From: Sulfurospirillum halorespirans DSM 13726
GTDB lineage: Bacteria; Campylobacterota; Campylobacteria; Campylobacterales; Sulfurospirillaceae
Length of the DNA: 64,000 nt
NCBI RefSeq assembly: GCF_001723605.1
Contig: NZ_CP017111.1
Span: 868,001 to 932,000, forward strand
Reading direction: 5' to 3'
Part shown: piece after piece, positions 9,254 to 18,689 of the stretch
Numbering within the stretch: the first letter of the stretch is position 1
Layout of the letters: the number at the start of each line of letters is the position of its first letter
The notes under the pieces: model-generated
Told to the model about the DNA's origin: nothing
Seen by the model: the letters and a program-made list of their open reading frames with translations, nothing else
Databases searched by the model: none
Made by a program: the position numbers and the translations under genes

Positions 9254-10903
9254 ATGCAAACTTGGCAACAAGTTTATTCCCCCATTGCGGGCAGTTTAGG
9301 GCTATCTGCACTCGTGGCGTTAATCCCTATTATCTTTTTCTTTCTAGCACTTGCCGTGTTTAGAATGAAAGGTCATTACGCCGCAACGATTACATTAGCG
9401 CTTTCTATGATAGTGGCTGTTGTTGGTTTTGGTATGCCTACGAATATGGCATTTGCTTCAGCAGGGTACGGCTTTTTATACGGCCTTTGGCCTATTGCTT
9501 GGATTATCGTCGCGTCGGTTTTCCTTTACAAGCTAACGGTCAAAAGTGGTCAATTTGGAATTATTCGTAACTCCATTCTTACGATTACCGATGATCAACG
9601 TATCCAAGTCATTCTCATTGGTTTTGCCTTTGGTGCGTTTTTGGAAGGTGCTGCTGGTTTTGGTGCTCCTGTTGCGATTACAGCGGCTATTCTTGTTGGA
9701 CTTGGGTTCCAGCCAATCTATGCAGCAGGTCTTTGTTTGATCGCCAATACTGCACCGGTTGCCTTTGGCGCTTTAGGTATTCCTATCTTGGTCGCAGGTA
9801 AAGTCACTGGCATCGATCCTTTCTTAGTCGGTGCAATGGCAGGACGTCAGCTTCCATTCCTTTCTGTCCTTATTCCTCTTTGGATTGTTGCAATGATGGA
9901 TGGTTGGAGAGGTGTTAAAGAAGTATGGCCAGCAGCTCTTGTAGCAGGTGGTAGTTTTGCATTGTCTCAATACGCAACGTCTAACTTCATTGGACCAGAG
10001 TTACCCGACGTAACCTCTGCAATCCTCTCTATCGTCTCTTTAACCGTTTTCTTAAAATTCTGGAAACCAAAAAATGTGATGAAAGGTCATGTTTCTGCTG
10101 AACTTGAGAAAGAGACCCAAAAAGCACATACGGGTGGCGAAGTGCTTAAAGCATGGTCACCGTTTATTATTCTCTCTGTTATGGTTACTATCTGGACAAC
10201 CAATGCCTTTAAAGCGTATTTCGCTAAAGGCGCAATCATGGCAGGTACCATATTCAACTTTGAGTTTACAAGTATCAGCAACACCATTTTCAAAATGATG
10301 CCAATTGTCGCTAAACCTACTGCATTCTCAGTGGTTTATACTTTCAACCCGATTTCGGCTACAGGAACAGCGATCTTCTTTGCGGCAATTATCTCTATGT
10401 TTGTGTTACGCGTCAATGTTTCAACAGCGATTAAAACAATGGGTGAAACACTCTTTGAGCTTAAATGGGCGATTTTATCTATCGGTATGGTTTTGGGCTT
10501 TGCCTTTGTGATGAACTATTCAGGCATGTCAACAACGATGGCACTTGTGCTTGCAAACACAGGCTTCTTGTTCCCATTCTTCTCTCCAATCCTTGGTTGG
10601 TTAGGCGTATTCTTGACAGGTTCAGATACATCATCCAACGCACTTTTCTGCGGATTGCAACAAAATACAGCGCAACAGCTTGGATTGAATGAGACCTTGA
10701 TGGTTACAGCCAATACAACCGGTGGTGTTTGTGGTAAGATGATTTCTCCTCAATCTATCTCCATTGCATGTGCATCTGCTGGTATTGTTGGAAAAGAGTC
10801 AGACCTCTTTAGATTTACCGTAAAACACAGCTTGATTCTTGTCACCATTATGGGCTTAATGACAATGGCACAAGCGTATATCTTTACGTGGATGATTCCT
10901 TAA
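9254..10903 (+). CDS. lctP: L-lactate permease (LctP family)
   Basis: Inner-membrane lactate:H+ symporter of 549 residues with about 13 hydrophobic segments. Characteristic parts include the N-terminal [25 protein letters not shown] around residue 120 and the C-terminal [17 protein letters not shown] strong ribosome-binding site (AAGAGGAGG) precedes ATG 9254. It is a single-gene unit with its own upstream gap and a terminator hairpin after it. Lactate would serve as electron donor and carbon source for the anaerobic respiration encoded further along. Confidence 0.95.
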   Translation: MQTWQQVYSPIAGSLGLSALVALIPIIFFFLALAVFRMKGHYAATITLALSMIVAVVGFGMPTNMAFASAGYGFLYGLWPIAWIIVASVFLYKLTVKSGQFGIIRNSILTITDDQRIQVILIGFAFGAFLEGAAGFGAPVAITAAILVGLGFQPIYAAGLCLIANTAPVAFGALGIPILVAGKVTGIDPFLVGAMAGRQLPFLSVLIPLWIVAMMDGWRGVKEVWPAALVAGGSFALSQYATSNFIGPELPDVTSAILSIVSLTVFLKFWKPKNVMKGHVSAELEKETQKAHTGGEVLKAWSPFIILSVMVTIWTTNAFKAYFAKGAIMAGTIFNFEFTSISNTIFKMMPIVAKPTAFSVVYTFNPISATGTAIFFAAIISMFVLRVNVSTAIKTMGETLFELKWAILSIGMVLGFAFVMNYSGMSTTMALVLANTGFLFPFFSPILGWLGVFLTGSDTSSNALFCGLQQNTAQQLGLNETLMVTANTTGGVCGKMISPQSISIACASAGIVGKESDLFRFTVKHSLILVTIMGLMTMAQAYIFTWMIP

Positions 10904-10929
10904 TCTTTCGTAATATTCTCACGTTTTGA

Positions 10930-10960
10930 GGCGGTGGTTTGATCCTCCACCGCCCTCTTT
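10930..10960 (+). terminator. Rho-independent-like terminator after lctP
   Basis: GGCGGTGG (10930-10937) pairs with CCACCGCC (10947-10954), an 8-bp GC-rich stem with a 9-base loop, followed by CTCTTT. It lies 26 bp after the lctP stop and before the next gene's promoter. Confidence 0.8.
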
Positions 10961-10999
10961 AGGAAATTTCCAAAATTTTATGTTAGAATTGACTTAATC

Positions 11000-11009
11000 T
11001 TACATGTAA
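11000..11009. repeat. TTACATGTAA palindrome upstream of the CbrR-like gene
   Basis: Exact copy of the iterated palindrome in a short intergenic region, 15 bp before ATG 11025 and just ahead of the AGGA ribosome-binding site. It may be transcribed as part of the leader. Confidence 0.9.
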
Positions 11010-11024
11010 TGATTAGGAACATTG

Positions 11025-12278
11025 ATGGCACGCGAAAAGATTTTAATTGTTGAAGATAACAAAGCACTTTCCAAATTGATCGTCAAAAAGATGGAGGCCA
11101 GTCTGAATTTTGATGTGGATGCCGCCTACAGTTTTGAAGAGGCTCAAACGATTGTTGAAAAGAACAATGATTATTTTGTCGCACTTCTCGATCTTAACCT
11201 TCCCGATGCTCCCGATGGTGAAGTGGTAGATATGATCTTATCCTATAAAATTCCCTCCATAATTCTCACAGGTTCGATGGATCAAGAGATACGTGAAAAG
11301 ATTTTGAAAAAAGATGTGATTGATTATGTCTATAAAGGTAATATCGATGATGTCAATTATATTTTCACGCTGATTGAGAGATTGCATAAAAACCGTGATA
11401 TTAAAGTCATGATCGTGGATGATTCTATGGCGACACGTTCCCAAATCAAATCCCTGTTACATCACCAAATGTTTAAAGTATTGGTTGCCGCACACGGTGA
11501 AGAGGCATTAGCGTTTTTAAAAGACAACCCTGACATCAAGCTTATCTTAACTGATTATTTAATGCCGGTTATTGATGGTGTGGAGCTGACCAAAGAGGTT
11601 CGCAAACTCTACAATAAAAATGAACTCTCCATCATTGCGATGACAGCAAGCAATCAAGAACTGATCTCTGCTAAATTTCTTAAAATCGGTGTAAATGATT
11701 TTATCAACAAACCTTTTTTGCGAGAAGAGATAGCATGTCGCATTAACAATTCATTGGATGCTTTAGAGTACATTGCTAAAATCAAAGAGATGGCGCAAAA
11801 TGATTTTTTAAGTGGACTTTCAAACAGGCGCCATTTCTTTGAAGTGATGCGAGAGTATTTTCACGAGGCAAAAAAGCGTGATGAGTCATTTGCCATAGCC
11901 TTAATTGATGTGGATAATTTTAAACAGATTAACGATACATTAGGGCATCATGTGGGCGATACGGTGATTGTTGAGCTGGCAAAAGCCTTGAGTAAACACC
12001 TCACGCATGATCATTTTATTGCACGTTGGGGTGGTGATGAGTTTTGTGTCGTGCTTAAAAATATTGAGCAAAAAAAGGCATTGGAATTTTTTATAAAACT
12101 CAAAAGCGCCATTTCAGGGCTTCACATTAAAACCAAAGAGAAAAAAGAGGTGAGTGTGAATATCTCCATTGGGGTGACGTTTGGTGATTTAGAAAGCGTG
12201 GAAGAGATGATCAATCAAGCCGATAAGGCACTGTATATTTCAAAAAAGAATGGACGAAACAGGGTTGAGGTCGCTTAA
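11025..12278 (+). CDS. cbrR: Response regulator with two receivers and GGDEF (CbrR-like)
   Basis: Cytosolic diguanylate cyclase of 417 residues. Receiver 1 (about 1-120) has IVEDN and the phosphoacceptor in LLDLNLP; receiver 2 (about 125-245) has IVDDS and LTDYLMP. The GGDEF domain has an intact ARWGGDEF motif but no RxxD inhibition site (THDH stands there). Architecture and the following tatD match C. jejuni Cj0643 (CbrR, reported in bile-salt resistance); the same function here is inferred. ATG 11025 follows AGGA by 7 bases and is preferred over TTG 11022. No cognate kinase is adjacent. Confidence 0.88.
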   Translation: MAREKILIVEDNKALSKLIVKKMEASLNFDVDAAYSFEEAQTIVEKNNDYFVALLDLNLPDAPDGEVVDMILSYKIPSIILTGSMDQEIREKILKKDVIDYVYKGNIDDVNYIFTLIERLHKNRDIKVMIVDDSMATRSQIKSLLHHQMFKVLVAAHGEEALAFLKDNPDIKLILTDYLMPVIDGVELTKEVRKLYNKNELSIIAMTASNQELISAKFLKIGVNDFINKPFLREEIACRINNSLDALEYIAKIKEMAQNDFLSGLSNRRHFFEVMREYFHEAKKRDESFAIALIDVDNFKQINDTLGHHVGDTVIVELAKALSKHLTHDHFIARWGGDEFCVVLKNIEQKKALEFFIKLKSAISGLHIKTKEKKEVSVNISIGVTFGDLESVEEMINQADKALYISKKNGRNRVEVA

Positions 12279-13079
12279 ATGATCATTGATACCCATTGCC
12301 ATTTAGATGATATTCAGTTTCGAAACGATGTCGATAGTGTGATCCAAAATGCGTATGAAAAAGGGGTGCAAGGGATTATTATTCCAGGTGCTGATCGTGA
12401 AGATTTAAGCTATGCCCAAGAGCTTTCCCATCGCTATGAACATATCTTTTTTGCCGCAGGTATTCATCCGTATCATCATGAGCAGTATGACGAAAAAATA
12501 CTCCGATCTTTTTTGAAAGATGAAAAGTGTATCGCCGTGGGTGAATGTGGATTAGACTATTTTAGATTGCCTGAAGATGCCCATGAAAAAGAGTTTGAAA
12601 AAGAGCAACAGCACCATATTTTTGCAAAACAGATTGCTTTAGCACGGGAGCTTAAGAAGCCATTGATCGTCCATATTCGCGATGCAAATGAAGATAGTAA
12701 GCGTCTTTTACAAGAAGGCAATGCAGGCGAAGTTGGAGGTGTCCTACACTGTTATAACGCGTCAAAACATCTTTTAGAGTTAGCACAGCATGGCTTTTAT
12801 TTTGGTATTGGTGGCGTATTAACGTTTAAAAATGCCAAAAATTTAGTCGAAGTTTTACCACTGATTCCCCGCGAAAAACTCCTTATTGAAACGGACGCTC
12901 CCTACCTAACACCGATGCCTCATCGAGGTGAACGCAACGAGCCAGCCTATACACTTTTGGTTGCAGAAAAAATGGCAGAGCTTCTAAATATGAGTGTCAC
13001 CGAACTTCACAATTTAACCTCAAAAAATGCTTTTACACTCTTTAAAGCTTTGGAAAAGATAAAGTTAGCTACAATCTAA
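12279..13079 (+). CDS. tatD: TatD family metal-dependent hydrolase
   Basis: A 266-residue TIM-barrel nuclease/hydrolase. It begins MIIDTHCHLDD (HxH metal ligands), carries AVGECGLDYFR near residue 87, PLIVHIRDA near 128 and LIETDAPYLTP near 205, all standard TatD signatures. It starts on the base after the preceding stop codon, so it is translated from the same transcript as the CbrR-like gene. TatD proteins are 3'-5' DNases or D-aminoacyl hydrolases; the substrate cannot be told from sequence. Confidence 0.93.
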   Translation: MIIDTHCHLDDIQFRNDVDSVIQNAYEKGVQGIIIPGADREDLSYAQELSHRYEHIFFAAGIHPYHHEQYDEKILRSFLKDEKCIAVGECGLDYFRLPEDAHEKEFEKEQQHHIFAKQIALARELKKPLIVHIRDANEDSKRLLQEGNAGEVGGVLHCYNASKHLLELAQHGFYFGIGGVLTFKNAKNLVEVLPLIPREKLLIETDAPYLTPMPHRGERNEPAYTLLVAEKMAELLNMSVTELHNLTSKNAFTLFKALEKIKLATI

Positions 13080-13116
13080 TAAATCATAAGCAACATTAAC
13101 ACGATAAAGGAGAGGC

Positions 13117-14358
13117 ATGTATAAGGTTATTTTAACCCTTTTTTTTCTGTTTCAGAGTCTCCATGCTTTTTTAAATACCGATAATAACTACGAAAAACAA
13201 CTCATCGCCCTCAAAAATTTTGATCTTCCAAACACCTTCTTGAAAGATTCTATCTTTATCTCTATGCAAGAAGATGTTGAGATTTATAAGACCAAACACT
13301 TTTTACGCACACTTGAGAGTGGCGACCGATTTGTGCCTATTTTGCAAAAAATGATGCAAGAAGCGGGCGTTCCTACCGAGTTCTTATACCTTGCCATGAC
13401 CGAATCGAGTTTTGATCCTTACTCCTCTTCTCCTGCACGAGCTTCAGGCATTTGGCAATTTATCCCTGATACTGCGCGTCGTTATGGTTTGGTGAACAAT
13501 GCCTTTGTGGATGAAAGGCGTGATCCTATCAAATCCACTGAAGCGGCGATTGCTTATCTGAAACGTTTACACGATATGTTTGGGAAGTGGTATTTAGCAG
13601 CTCTTGCGTATAACTGTGGCGAAGGGGCTGTTACCAAAGCGATCGCTAAAGCAGGAAGCGATGATATTAGCGTTTTACTCGATGAAAATCAAAAATACCT
13701 TCCCAAAGAGAGCAGGCTGTATATTCGTAAAATTCTGATGATGAGCTTTATCTCAGGCAGTACCGATTTTATGCTGGATAATGGCTCTGAGTATCTGCTA
13801 AACCGTGCCAATAATGCAACGTTTGTCAAAGTTACTGTTCAAAGCGGTACCTTGCTCAAAGATGTCTCGGAGAGTATTGGTATTTCGGTTAATGAGCTTA
13901 AGTCGTATAATCCCCATCTCAAACACGCTTTTGTCTCTCCACTTGGTGCCAAAGGGTATCTTTATATTCCCCAAGATCGTCAAGTCTCTTTTTCTCAAAA
14001 TTTTGATCAAACCAAAGAGCCTCAAAAATACGCTGTTTATACGACCCAAAAAGGCGACTCTCTGCAAAGCATTGCTAAAAGGTACGGTGTAAGCTATCAG
14101 TCGTTGATGGATCTTAATAACCTAAAAACGGCTGCTTTAAAACCAAAAACAGACTTGGTGGTACCTTCTGGTGTTCCAATGCCTGTAACAACACCTTCTT
14201 CTAATAATGCTGAAAAAATCTACGTGATTAAAGCAGGTGACACCATTGAAACCGTAGCGAAAAAGCATGATATTCCTGTTGCCCAATTGATCAAAGCCAA
14301 TAAGAAAAAAAATGCACTTGTAAAAGTGGGAGAGAGTATTGTCATTCCAAAAAATTAG
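13117..14358 (+). CDS. mltD: Membrane-bound lytic murein transglycosylase with LysM (MltD-like)
   Basis: Exported peptidoglycan lytic transglycosylase of 413 residues. It has a signal peptide (MYKVILTLFFLFQSLHA) and an SLT domain with catalytic Glu in AMTESSFDP near residue 91, then SGIWQFIPDTARRYGL and LAALAYNCGEGAV. Two C-terminal LysM repeats follow (YTTQKGDSLQSIAKRYGVS and YVIKAGDTIETVAKKHDI). No lipobox is seen, so membrane attachment is unclear. First gene of the envelope operon; same position as C. jejuni Cj0645. Confidence 0.92.
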   Translation: MYKVILTLFFLFQSLHAFLNTDNNYEKQLIALKNFDLPNTFLKDSIFISMQEDVEIYKTKHFLRTLESGDRFVPILQKMMQEAGVPTEFLYLAMTESSFDPYSSSPARASGIWQFIPDTARRYGLVNNAFVDERRDPIKSTEAAIAYLKRLHDMFGKWYLAALAYNCGEGAVTKAIAKAGSDDISVLLDENQKYLPKESRLYIRKILMMSFISGSTDFMLDNGSEYLLNRANNATFVKVTVQSGTLLKDVSESIGISVNELKSYNPHLKHAFVSPLGAKGYLYIPQDRQVSFSQNFDQTKEPQKYAVYTTQKGDSLQSIAKRYGVSYQSLMDLNNLKTAALKPKTDLVVPSGVPMPVTTPSSNNAEKIYVIKAGDTIETVAKKHDIPVAQLIKANKKKNALVKVGESIVIPKN

Positions 14359-15136
14359 TGGATTAAGCCTTTGTGTTGTCATGGTTTTGACGTTTTACGG
14401 ATGCTCTTCTAAAAATAACTCTTACCCGTATCGTTCTAGCGGAGGTGCTACTATGGCGCCTCCTGAAGGTACTGGATCCATCAATGATTCTCCTGCCATG
14501 CACAGAGCTACGATGCGCCCTTACAGTATTGATGGGAAAATGTATACGCCCACGATGGTCAGCGTTGGGGATTATTTCAGTGGCATTTCGAGTTGGTACG
14601 GCAAAGATTTTCATGGTAAAAAGACCTCGAATGGTGAGGTTTACAATATGTATGAGATGACAGCAGCCCACAAAACCCTTCCAATGAATACGATGCTTAA
14701 AGTCACCAATCTTAAAAACAATAAAAGCATTGTGGTTCGCGTGAACGATCGTGGCCCTTTTGTGGGAACACGGATTATTGATCTTTCGTATACGGCGGCA
14801 ACGCGGATTGAGCTGGTTGCCAATGGCACAGGTCCTGTGGGTATTGAAGTCATTGGTTTTGCCGGTGTTGTCGCTCCTTCTGGTTCACCAAAACAGAGTG
14901 TCGTAGAGACCGATTATCTGATCCAAATTGGAGCGTTTAGAAGCAAAGAGGGTGCAACGCGCTTTGCTCAAAGCAATATGAATGTCAATAATCGCTACAA
15001 TGCGATTATTAAAGAGGGAACCTTTGACAATGAGCCAATATACCGTGTATGGCTCAAAGGGTTTGGCAGCGAAGCTGAAGCCTCTGATTTCATTGCAAAA
15101 GGGCCACATAAAGGCTCATTTATCGTAAGGGAATAG
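14339..15136 (+). CDS. rlpA: RlpA family lipoprotein (DPBB and SPOR domains)
   Basis: Septal-ring lipoprotein that acts as a lytic transglycosylase on denuded glycan strands in some species. The TTG at 14339 overlaps the upstream gene by 20 bp and gives a signal peptide ending VLTFYGC, a lipobox; later ATG codons would cut this signal short. The double-psi beta-barrel has ISSWYGKDFHGKKTSNGEVYN, LPMNTMLKVTN and VRVNDRGPFVGTRIIDLS with the catalytic Asp. The C-terminal SPOR domain (IQIGAFRSKEGA) binds denuded peptidoglycan. About 265 residues. Confidence 0.92.
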   Translation: MSFQKISGLSLCVVMVLTFYGCSSKNNSYPYRSSGGATMAPPEGTGSINDSPAMHRATMRPYSIDGKMYTPTMVSVGDYFSGISSWYGKDFHGKKTSNGEVYNMYEMTAAHKTLPMNTMLKVTNLKNNKSIVVRVNDRGPFVGTRIIDLSYTAATRIELVANGTGPVGIEVIGFAGVVAPSGSPKQSVVETDYLIQIGAFRSKEGATRFAQSNMNVNNRYNAIIKEGTFDNEPIYRVWLKGFGSEAEASDFIAKGPHKGSFIVRE

Positions 15137-15137
15137 T

Positions 15138-15710
15138 ATGCAAACACTCCAACGCATTACCAAAGAGACACAGATCAGTGTTGAATTAGAGATTAATGGT
15201 ACGGGAAAAGCCGTTATTGAGACAGGGATTGGTTTTTTTGACCATATGCTTGAAGCTTTTGCTAAGCACTCCTTGATCGACTTAACGCTTACATGTAAAG
15301 GCGATACGCACATCGATTTTCATCACAGTGTCGAAGATGTCGGCATTGTTTTAGGGCAAGCTTTGCGTGCTTCGATTTATCCGATTGAGTGTGTTGAGCG
15401 TTATGGCAATGCGGTTGTGGTGATGGACGAAGCGGCTGTTGAATGCGCCTTGGATCTAAGCAATCGTGCTTACCTCGTGTATGAAGTTGAGATGGAAGGC
15501 AAAGTCGGCGCCTTTGATGTTGAACTCGCAGAAGAGTTTTTCAGAGCCCTCATTGTCAATGCAGGCATCAGTGCGCATATCGTTGCGCGTCGTGGTAAAA
15601 ACAGACACCACCTGTTAGAAGCGGCGTTTAAAGCGTTTGCCGTAGCCCTTCGCAGGAGTTTAGTGAAAAATGAGCGTGCGGGAATTCCAAGTACTAAAGG
15701 TGTGTTGTAA
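15138..15710 (+). CDS. hisB: Imidazoleglycerol-phosphate dehydratase
   Basis: Sixth step of histidine synthesis. The 190-residue monofunctional enzyme has the manganese-binding signatures GIGFFDHMLEAFAKHS and DFHHSVEDVGI near the start and RRGKNRHHLLEAAFKA near the end. It begins one base after the rlpA stop and overlaps kdsC by one base. Its location among envelope genes is out of pathway context. TTACATGTAA at 15289-15298 is read as Thr-Cys-Lys. Confidence 0.96.
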   Translation: MQTLQRITKETQISVELEINGTGKAVIETGIGFFDHMLEAFAKHSLIDLTLTCKGDTHIDFHHSVEDVGIVLGQALRASIYPIECVERYGNAVVVMDEAAVECALDLSNRAYLVYEVEMEGKVGAFDVELAEEFFRALIVNAGISAHIVARRGKNRHHLLEAAFKAFAVALRRSLVKNERAGIPSTKGVL

Positions 15711-16207
15711 TGATTGAATTATTGGTGTTTGATGTGGATGGCTGTTTGACCGATGGTGGCATCATGTATGGTAATAGCGAAACAGAAGAGTTTAAAACGT
15801 TTAATGTCAAAGATGGTTTTGGCATTGTCTCATGGATGAAGCTTGGCCGCAAAAGTGCGATTATTACAGGACGAAGTTCGGATGTCGTAACCAAACGGGC
15901 GAAAGAGCTGGGAATCACCCATTTGTATCAAGATGTTAAAGATAAAAAAGCCGTTTTGCAAGCCATATTGAACAAAGAGGGTTTGGGTTTTGAAAATGTG
16001 GCTGCCATTGGGGATGATCTGAATGATCTAAGCCTTTTACGCTCCGTGGGTCTCTCTTTTTGTCCCAAAGATGCTATGCCTTTGATTCAAAAAGAGGTTG
16101 ATGTGGTCTTGTCCAAAGAGGGTGGACGTGCAGCCGTTCGTGAAATGATCGACATTGTGGTCGAAAAAGAAAACTTAAGCGAGGCATTCGTAAACCTTTG
16201 GCTCTAA
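15710..16207 (+). CDS. kdsC: 3-deoxy-D-manno-octulosonate 8-phosphate phosphatase
   Basis: HAD phosphatase that releases KDO for lipopolysaccharide. The 165-residue protein starts MIELLVFDVDGCLTDG (motif I, DVDGC), has AIITGRSS (motif II) and AAIGDDLNDL (motif IV). There is no cap domain, which is normal for KdsC. Its ATG overlaps the hisB TAA. Together with lptC and lptA it forms an LPS assembly block. Confidence 0.95.
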   Translation: MIELLVFDVDGCLTDGGIMYGNSETEEFKTFNVKDGFGIVSWMKLGRKSAIITGRSSDVVTKRAKELGITHLYQDVKDKKAVLQAILNKEGLGFENVAAIGDDLNDLSLLRSVGLSFCPKDAMPLIQKEVDVVLSKEGGRAAVREMIDIVVEKENLSEAFVNLWL

Positions 16208-16734
16208 AAATCCTTTCGTATGCAACCGTGCTCTTTTTTGGCATGATGATTTTTCTAATGATCAAAGAACCTTACACGATTGATATGCTTGATGCCAATG
16301 GAAATCTTGTCCCTGAAGTAGAGCTCTTTAATGCCCAAAATTATCAACTGAAAGAAAACAGTATAGAAAGCATTGTCCATTCGGAGTATGTTGCTCGGTA
16401 CAAAGATTTTGATAAACTTTATGTCATTCATGCTGGGCATAAAACTAAAGAGGGATTGCGTGGCATACTCACCTCTGATGAAGGAACCCTGCAAGATAAC
16501 GTGATGCATTTTATGACCAATTCGCACTATTATAGAGATGATGGTGTCTCTTTAGAGGGTGAAGATATTTATTATGATCTTAAACAAGAAATTTTAAGCA
16601 GTGAAAAACCCTTTATTTTTGCCCAAAAGCAGAGCCGTAGCCATGGGCTTTCATTTGTTTATCAGATGAAAGAGGGCACAATAAGCGCCACGAATATACA
16701 CTCCTTTATTCAACAACTAGGAAAAACGAAATGA
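16198..16734 (+). CDS. lptC: LPS export protein LptC (candidate)
   Basis: A 178-residue protein with one N-terminal membrane segment (YATVLFFGMMIFLM) followed by a periplasmic beta-rich domain, as in LptC, the inner-membrane bridge of the Lpt machine. Similarity to the family is weak at sequence level, so the call leans on position between kdsC and lptA. The TTG at 16198 overlaps the end of kdsC by 10 bp; no in-frame ATG lies near. Its 3' end overlaps lptA (ATGA). Confidence 0.82.
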   Translation: MALKILSYATVLFFGMMIFLMIKEPYTIDMLDANGNLVPEVELFNAQNYQLKENSIESIVHSEYVARYKDFDKLYVIHAGHKTKEGLRGILTSDEGTLQDNVMHFMTNSHYYRDDGVSLEGEDIYYDLKQEILSSEKPFIFAQKQSRSHGLSFVYQMKEGTISATNIHSFIQQLGKTK

Positions 16735-17195
16735 AAAAATTGGGTTTACTCTGCCTTTGTCTTTCACAACTGCTCATCAGTGCAGAAGTGGAAGTGACTG
16801 CCGATAAATTTTTTGCCGATGAAAAAAAACAGATCAGTATTTTTGAAGGGCATGTTGTGGTTATCAAAGAGGGCGATAAACTGACCGCTAAGAAAGTTGT
16901 GATTGAATTTGATGAGAAAAAACAACCCCTTCGTTATATCGCTACAGGCGATGCGAAAGGGAACTTAACGATGAACCAAAAGAAGTACTATGGCGAAGCG
17001 GAAAAGATGACCTATGAGCCAACCAAAAGCCTTTATACCCTTGAAAAGAAAGCTTTTTTACATGAGATAGAGACCGATAAAAAAGTGTATGGTGATTATA
17101 TTCGCGCAAATCAAAACACAGGGCAGTACGAAGTCGATGGCAAGGGTGCGGGGCCTGTGAAATTTATCTTCAAAGTTGAGGATAAAAAACAGTGA
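16731..17195 (+). CDS. lptA: LPS transport periplasmic protein LptA
   Basis: Periplasmic bridge carrying LPS from LptC to LptD. MKKLGLLCLCLSQLLISA is the signal peptide; the mature OstA-like domain shows the repeating beta-strand pattern (VEVTADKFFADEKK, FEGHVVVIKEGDKLTAKKV, YEVDGKGAGPVKF). At 154 residues it is of normal length. It overlaps lptC (ATGA) and engB (GTGA), so the three genes are tightly coupled. Confidence 0.88.
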   Translation: MKKLGLLCLCLSQLLISAEVEVTADKFFADEKKQISIFEGHVVVIKEGDKLTAKKVVIEFDEKKQPLRYIATGDAKGNLTMNQKKYYGEAEKMTYEPTKSLYTLEKKAFLHEIETDKKVYGDYIRANQNTGQYEVDGKGAGPVKFIFKVEDKKQ

Positions 17196-17794
17196 TCAAA
17201 GTCAAAGACGCCTTCTTTGTGAAATCTGCCTCTAAAATGGAGGAGACGACACCTGAGGGAATGAGCGAAGTCGCTTTTATTGGTCGCAGTAATGTAGGTA
17301 AAAGCTCGATTATTAATGCACTCACGAATAAAAAAGGGCTTGCCAAGAGCTCTTCAACGCCAGGTAAAACACGCCTGATTAACTTTTTTCAGATTGTTTT
17401 GGCGAAGGATGAGAAGACTTACCACATGCAACTGGTGGATCTTCCCGGTTTTGGGTATGCTAGAGTATCGCACAGCCTCAAAGAAGAGTGGCAGAAAAAT
17501 TTAACGACGTACATTCAAAAGCGTGTCTCCATTCGCACCTTTGTGCATCTCATCGACTCGCGTCACCCTTTTTTAGAGATTGATCAAGCAGTGCACACCT
17601 ATCTTCAAGAGATTGTAAGAGCTGATCAGCATATTTTGCGTATTTTTACCAAACTCGATAAATTAAAACAGAGCGAAATCAGCGTGATTAAAAAAAATTA
17701 TCCGTGCGCTCTTTTGGTCTCAAGCAGCAGTAAAAAAGGGATTGATAAAGCCTTAGAAGCCATCTTTGAAACGCTTTTTGGAGATCAAGAATGA
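17192..17794 (+). CDS. engB: Ribosome biogenesis GTP-binding protein EngB/YsxC
   Basis: Essential cytosolic GTPase for large-subunit assembly, 200 residues. G1 is GRSNVGKSS (about residues 29-37), G2 the Thr in STPGKT, G3 DLPGFGYARV and G4 TKLDKL. The start is the GTG at 17192, overlapping the lptA stop as GTGA. Confidence 0.95.
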   Translation: MIKVKDAFFVKSASKMEETTPEGMSEVAFIGRSNVGKSSIINALTNKKGLAKSSSTPGKTRLINFFQIVLAKDEKTYHMQLVDLPGFGYARVSHSLKEEWQKNLTTYIQKRVSIRTFVHLIDSRHPFLEIDQAVHTYLQEIVRADQHILRIFTKLDKLKQSEISVIKKNYPCALLVSSSSKKGIDKALEAIFETLFGDQE

Positions 17795-18249
17795 TTCATT
17801 ACACCAAAGCAAAACTCAGCGATATTATCCTGATGCAAGACGTCGTGCAACCTGAAGTGGAGAAGGGCATCATTTTATTTCGCAGTTCCGATGAGATGGC
17901 GACGAACATTCGCTCGTACATTCTTGCCAAAGAGGATGAGAAGATTATTGGCTTTGGAGCGCTTCATTTTCATGCCGATGATCTCGCAGAAATTCGCAGT
18001 CTCGTGGTCAAAGATGGTTTTCGTGGGCGTGGTGTTGGCAAAGGTATTGTTCAAACACTTATGGTTGAAGGAGAGGGTTTGGGTGTGAAAAAAGTCTTTA
18101 CCTTAACCTATCAAAAAGCCTTTTTTGAATCGGTTGGTTTTAGTGAAATCCCCAAAGAAGCACTGCCTACGCATAAAATCTGGGCAGATTGTATCAAATG
18201 CAAACATTTTCCAATATGCGACGAAATAGCGCTCATCAAAACTATCTAA
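17791..18249 (+). CDS. ArgA-like GNAT N-acetyltransferase
   Basis: A 152-residue GNAT acetyltransferase. The acetyl-CoA loop is RGRGVGKGIV near residue 74, preceded by AEIRSLVVKDGFRG. The C-terminal IWADCIKCKHFPICDE, with clustered cysteines, is typical of the short amino-acid N-acetyltransferases that replace classical ArgA (N-acetylglutamate synthase) in some bacteria. A role in arginine biosynthesis is a reasonable inference but no arg genes are nearby. It overlaps engB by 4 bp. Confidence 0.75.
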   Translation: MIHYTKAKLSDIILMQDVVQPEVEKGIILFRSSDEMATNIRSYILAKEDEKIIGFGALHFHADDLAEIRSLVVKDGFRGRGVGKGIVQTLMVEGEGLGVKKVFTLTYQKAFFESVGFSEIPKEALPTHKIWADCIKCKHFPICDEIALIKTI

Positions 18250-18689
18250 CCCTCTTTTGGATCAGTGGATGGCTTTTGTGTGGGCTCGCGATGTCCTCGC
18301 TCTATCCGCTTATTCCCTCATTTGTGGGGGTGGTTTTTTGCTATCTTATTTTAAACTCCAATCGTCATGAAGAAAATGCTATGCCACTGTTCTTAGCGTT
18401 TTTCTATCTTTGCTTGTATGATCTCACCAAAGGATTCTACCTCTTTTCGTATGTGATCTTATTTACACTTATCTACAAATTTGCGATTTATCGAATTCAA
18501 AATATTATTACATGTAACAACTGCATTTTAGCTGCGTATGTGACTATGGCGTATTTGGGGCATTACCTGCTCAATGCTTTTTTTGCCTACTTGGACAACG
18601 AATCTTTCCCCTATTTTTCCAATGTCTATTTTTACTATATTGCGATTGATTCCATACTTTCGTTTATGCTTTTTAAGGTGACACGGTGA
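18216..18689 (+). CDS. Integral membrane protein, possibly MreD-like
   Basis: About 157 residues from ATG 18216 (MRRNSAHQ), with four to five hydrophobic helices. TTG 18189 and ATG 18198 are alternative starts further into the upstream gene. Sequence alone does not identify it; its position directly before mrdA (PBP2) suggests a shape-determining partner like MreD. It overlaps mrdA by 4 bp. TTACATGTAA at 18508-18517 encodes Thr-Cys-Asn. Confidence 0.6.
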   Translation: MRRNSAHQNYLTLFWISGWLLCGLAMSSLYPLIPSFVGVVFCYLILNSNRHEENAMPLFLAFFYLCLYDLTKGFYLFSYVILFTLIYKFAIYRIQNIITCNNCILAAYVTMAYLGHYLLNAFFAYLDNESFPYFSNVYFYYIAIDSILSFMLFKVTR